Origin: Flavobacteriaceae bacterium
GTDB taxonomy: Bacteria > Bacteroidota > Bacteroidia > Flavobacteriales > Flavobacteriaceae
DNA: 8,169 nucleotides
NCBI GenBank assembly: GCA_015493405.1
Contig: WGDF01000340.1
Coordinates: 1-8,169 of the forward strand
Direction: 5' to 3'
In this document: positions 5,189 through 8,169 of the stretch, in pieces
Position numbering within the stretch: the first letter of the stretch is position 1
Layout of the letters: each line of letters begins with the position of its first letter
The notes under the pieces: generated by a model
What the model was told of the DNA's origin: nothing
Seen by the model: the letters and a program-made list of their open reading frames with translations, nothing else
The model's database searches: none
Made by a program: the position numbers and the translations under genes

Positions 5189-8169
5189 TTAAAAGTTTAA
5201 ATTAAGATTTAATCCCAAACTACGAGTAGATGGTAACCCGAATATATCTACACCTTGTAAGGTATTTCCGATACTACCGGTAACATTCGGGTCATGAGGC
5301 GCTTTTTTATAAAGGAAGAACAAGTTGTTTCCAATTAAAGAAATTTTGGCATGTTTAACGCCAAATTTGTTCAACTTAAATTTATAAGACAATGCCATTT
5401 CTGCCAAACGGATATTGGTAGCGTCATATACTGATTCACCCGTAAAACCATTTCTACCACCGGCAGCACTATAATACACTTTGCTGGATAACTGTGATAC
5501 ATTGCCATTAAGATCAACAACTTCAATATTTCCGGATTGTTCTCTGGCAGAATTGTCACTCATACCTTCCACAACGGCTTGTGTCATACTCATGGTTACA
5601 CCACCGAAACGACCGTCAATTAAGAAGTCAAAAGCGAAGTTTTTATAGTCAAAACTGTTGTTCCAACCCAAAGTAAAGTCGGGATTGGCATTACCTACTT
5701 TTTCTAATGCCGCAATGGTAATATCGGCATTATCATCTCTTTGAATGGCAGGTGATCCGCTGGATAAATCTACAATCGGGCGACCATTAGCATCCCGTTT
5801 GACCACTTGGGCATAAATATCACCATAAGAGCCCCCTTCTACCAAATAAGAACCATACGAATTTACACCACCTGGAGTGACAGTATGATATGGTATATGA
5901 ATGCCATCATTTGGAGCGGAAAGGCTCAATACTTTATTGTGATTGGTTGCATAATTCAGTTGGGAATGCCATTTAAAATCATTACTTTTAATAGGTTCTG
6001 CAAAAGCGGAAATTTCCCAACCTTGATTTAAAATATCTCCGGAATTCACTCCTACTTTACCTCCGGATGTTCCGGAATCAGGTGATTCTGCTATAAAATA
6101 TTGGTCAAAAGTATTGGTCTTGTAGAATCCTATATCAATTCCATAACGGTTATCAAAGAAATGCCATTCGGTACCGAATTCCATTGATTTTTGTCTTTCG
6201 GGACGCGGCACTTTATATGGTCTGACCGGATTTTGAGGATCCACTCCTGCTCCAAAAAATATATTCCTACTAGGATATAAAAAATTTGCCGGTACATCAT
6301 TACCCACTTCGGCGTAAGAAAGACGTACTTTGGCAAAAGAAATATTGTCGTTAAAATCAAACATTTTGCTTAATATGCCGGTTAAACCCACAGAAGGATA
6401 AAAATATGAACGGTTTGCTGCCGGTAATGCCGAACTCCAATCATTACGGCCTGTTACATCCAAATACAGTTGCTCTTTATAACCTAATGTAGAACTGAAA
6501 AAAACGGAACTTACTTTCTTTTGAATATGGTGTTCGCTTATATCAACATTGGCACTGGCATTGAAATTTTGGATAGAGAATACATTGGCATACTGCAAAC
6601 CACCGGTGTTACCGGAATCCGCATAAAATGTATCCGTTAAATTATGAGTTAAACTCGTTCCTAAAATTGCAGTTAAATTAAAATCATTGCTGATTTTTTT
6701 GTTATACATTGCCGATAAATCTCCATACCATTGGGTATTATCAAAATTTGAACTAATAAATCTTCCATTTTTATGTGATAAGGTTCCATTTGATGTCGCA
6801 TAAACTTTTCTGGTATAATCCATATTGGATTTGTCTAACGAACCGCGAACTTTTAAACTTAAATTATCGGTTAATTTATACGCAGCTCCTAAATTCATCA
6901 ACCATTTTTGATTTTTATCCAAAGTAGGATTACGATGCAATATCCAATAGGGGTTTTGTTCGATATCAGATGTAGGGCGGAACCACTGTTGTGTCATCAA
7001 ATTACGTCCCGGGTCAAAAGTTTCATATTCTTTCCATTTAGACAAAGGACCTTGTGAAGCATCATAATTATAAACACCGACTAAGGGATTGTAATACAAA
7101 GCGGAAACCGGACGGTTATTGATTTTTTGTGTACTAAACATCACACCGCCGTTTACTTTCAATTTATTATTAAGTAATTGCGCCGTTTCTCTCAAATTAA
7201 AAGTATGTTGAGATAAATCATTAGTCGGCAAGATACCTTTGGCATTGGTATTACTGTAAGAAAAGTAAGTTTGTGCCGCTTGTGTACCGCCGCTTAATGA
7301 AACAGAATTGATATTGGTTTGTCCTTTTTGAAAAAAGCTGTCCACATTTTTTTGTGCTGCATCAGAAAATTTCATAAAATATGCCGGACTATCTACCGTA
7401 TAACTGCTGGAAACACTGGCTTTAAAACCGCCTTTTCGACCTTTTTTGGTGGTAATCAAAACAACCCCGTTTAAACCGGCACTACCATATAATGCAGAAG
7501 CTGAAGCGCCTTTTAACACAGAGATGCTTTCGATGTCATCCGGATTGATTAACGACAAAGCGTCACCTCCGTCTCTGTTACCGCCGCTTTTATCTCCAAA
7601 AGAACTGTGAGGTACATAAGAGGTCGTGTTGGATAATGGAATACCATCCACTACATATAAAGGTTGGTTGCTTCGCAGAGATTTGTTACCCCGCAAAACC
7701 ACTTTAACCGAACCACCGGCTCCGGAGGCATTACGTTCTATGGTTAAACCGGATATCTTCCCTGCCAAACTGTTTAAAGGGTTGGTTTGTTTAACGCGTT
7801 GCAGTTCATCCGCTTTCACATCTTGTGCGGCATAGGTTAAGGATTTACGTTGTTTTTTAATACCCAAAGCCGTTACAATAACTTTTTTAAGCGCTTGTGC
7901 ATTTTCTTCCATAGACACATCAATTTTACTTTGATTGCCCACTTTAATTTCCACAGGTTTCATCCCGACATAGGAAAAAACCAATACATCTTCAGGAGCC
8001 GCTTGAATTTGATATTTGCCATCAAAATCAGTCGAAACCCCTTTTTTAGTATTTTTAATTACAACTGTGACGCCCGGTAAAGCTTCGCCATCTGACGTAA
8101 CTTGCCCGGAAACCAACTTTTCTTGTGCCATAAGCAAACTGCTCATTGATAAAGAAAAGAAAACGATAA
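5189..8169 (-). CDS. SusC/RagA family TonB-dependent outer-membrane transporter (partial, 5' end outside window)
   Basis: This is a 22-stranded-barrel-type receptor that imports oligosaccharides or other bulky nutrients using TonB energy, paired with the SusD lipoprotein that follows it. The frame is open to the right edge. A Met codon at 8146 is probably internal, because seven codons upstream read IVFFSLS in frame and, joined to MSSLLMAQ, form the hydrophobic core and cleavage region of a signal peptide; the true start lies beyond 8169. Counting from that Met, residues 11-85 are the carboxypeptidase-regulatory-like domain usual in SusC (GEALPGVTVVIKNTKKGVST, then FDGKYQI). Residues about 100-235 are the plug, with SGLTIERN, the SusC hallmark LYVVDGIPL (163-171) and GSAGLNGVVLITTKKG (221-236). 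The rest is barrel, ending in the aromatic C-terminus LNLNF. At 985 residues plus the missing start it is of normal length and has no frameshift. Its promoter and any regulator lie outside the window. Confidence 0.96.
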   Translation of the reverse strand, partial: IVFFSLSMSSLLMAQEKLVSGQVTSDGEALPGVTVVIKNTKKGVSTDFDGKYQIQAAPEDVLVFSYVGMKPVEIKVGNQSKIDVSMEENAQALKKVIVTALGIKKQRKSLTYAAQDVKADELQRVKQTNPLNSLAGKISGLTIERNASGAGGSVKVVLRGNKSLRSNQPLYVVDGIPLSNTTSYVPHSSFGDKSGGNRDGGDALSLINPDDIESISVLKGASASALYGSAGLNGVVLITTKKGRKGGFKASVSSSYTVDSPAYFMKFSDAAQKNVDSFFQKGQTNINSVSLSGGTQAAQTYFSYSNTNAKGILPTNDLSQHTFNLRETAQLLNNKLKVNGGVMFSTQKINNRPVSALYYNPLVGVYNYDASQGPLSKWKEYETFDPGRNLMTQQWFRPTSDIEQNPYWILHRNPTLDKNQKWLMNLGAAYKLTDNLSLKVRGSLDKSNMDYTRKVYATSNGTLSHKNGRFISSNFDNTQWYGDLSAMYNKKISNDFNLTAILGTSLTHNLTDTFYADSGNTGGLQYANVFSIQNFNASANVDISEHHIQKKVSSVFFSSTLGYKEQLYLDVTGRNDWSSALPAANRSYFYPSVGLTGILSKMFDFNDNISFAKVRLSYAEVGNDVPANFLYPSRNIFFGAGVDPQNPVRPYKVPRPERQKSMEFGTEWHFFDNRYGIDIGFYKTNTFDQYFIAESPDSGTSGGKVGVNSGDILNQGWEISAFAEPIKSNDFKWHSQLNYATNHNKVLSLSAPNDGIHIPYHTVTPGGVNSYGSYLVEGGSYGDIYAQVVKRDANGRPIVDLSSGSPAIQRDDNADITIAALEKVGNANPDFTLGWNNSFDYKNFAFDFLIDGRFGGVTMSMTQAVVEGMSDNSAREQSGNIEVVDLNGNVSQLSSKVYYSAAGGRNGFTGESVYDATNIRLAEMALSYKFKLNKFGVKHAKISLIGNNLFFLYKKAPHDPNVTGSIGNTLQGVDIFGLPSTRSLGLNLNLNF

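Noticed and set aside
6130..6360. Minus-strand open frame of 76 codons inside SusC
   Set aside because: It is an out-of-frame reading within the SusC barrel, whose own frame is continuous and normal. There is no sign of a frameshift.
7626..8080. Two plus-strand open frames opposite the start of SusC
   Set aside because: They lie antisense to the well-conserved regulatory-like and plug domains of SusC, and neither shows a recognisable domain or start context.
1..8169. CRISPR array, tRNA, rRNA, phage or transposase content
   Set aside because: No regularly spaced repeats, cloverleaf-like segments, ribosomal RNA signatures or transposase or integrase motifs were seen on either strand.

Overview
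The window looks like AT-rich chromosomal DNA from a member of the Bacteroidota, most likely the class Flavobacteriia. The reasons are a SusC/SusD outer-membrane pair, a NagB fused to a PIG-L (LmbE-like) domain, a possible TTTG / TAnnTTTG-type promoter, and start codons preceded by A/T-rich leaders with no Shine-Dalgarno sequence. All four genes lie on the minus strand, so transcription runs from high to low coordinates. Both end genes are cut by the window.

In order of transcription: (1) a SusC/RagA TonB-dependent outer-membrane transporter, 8169-5189, whose start and most of whose signal peptide lie beyond the right edge; (2) a SusD/RagB surface lipoprotein, 5176-3563, 12 bases after SusC and surely co-transcribed with it; (3) a 177-base gap holding a strong 12-bp hairpin just after susD and a possible promoter for the next gene; (4) a 639-residue glucosamine-6-phosphate deaminase (NagB) with a C-terminal PIG-L deacetylase-like domain, 3385-1466; (5) a 198-base gap with a weak terminator-like hairpin, an imperfect 18-base direct repeat, a very stable CCCCGAC/GTCGGGG hairpin and a duplicated 12-mer that reaches into the next start codon; (6) a secreted family GH20 beta-N-acetylhexosaminidase, 1267-1, open at the left edge. 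No gene-free stretch exceeds 300 bases. I saw no tRNA, rRNA, CRISPR array, insertion sequence or real plus-strand gene.

Together the genes read as part of a polysaccharide-utilisation locus for N-acetylglucosamine-containing glycans such as chitin oligosaccharides, peptidoglycan fragments or host-type glycans. The exported GH20 would trim terminal GlcNAc/GalNAc, SusC/SusD would bind and import glycan pieces, and the NagB fusion would turn glucosamine-6-phosphate into fructose-6-phosphate and ammonia in the cytoplasm. The polymer is inferred only from the GH20 and NagB neighbours.

The system is of a known general kind. The points most worth a second look are the NagB/PIG-L fusion, with its apparently complete deacetylase metal site and its substituted NagB residues, and the hairpin and repeat content of the two gaps.
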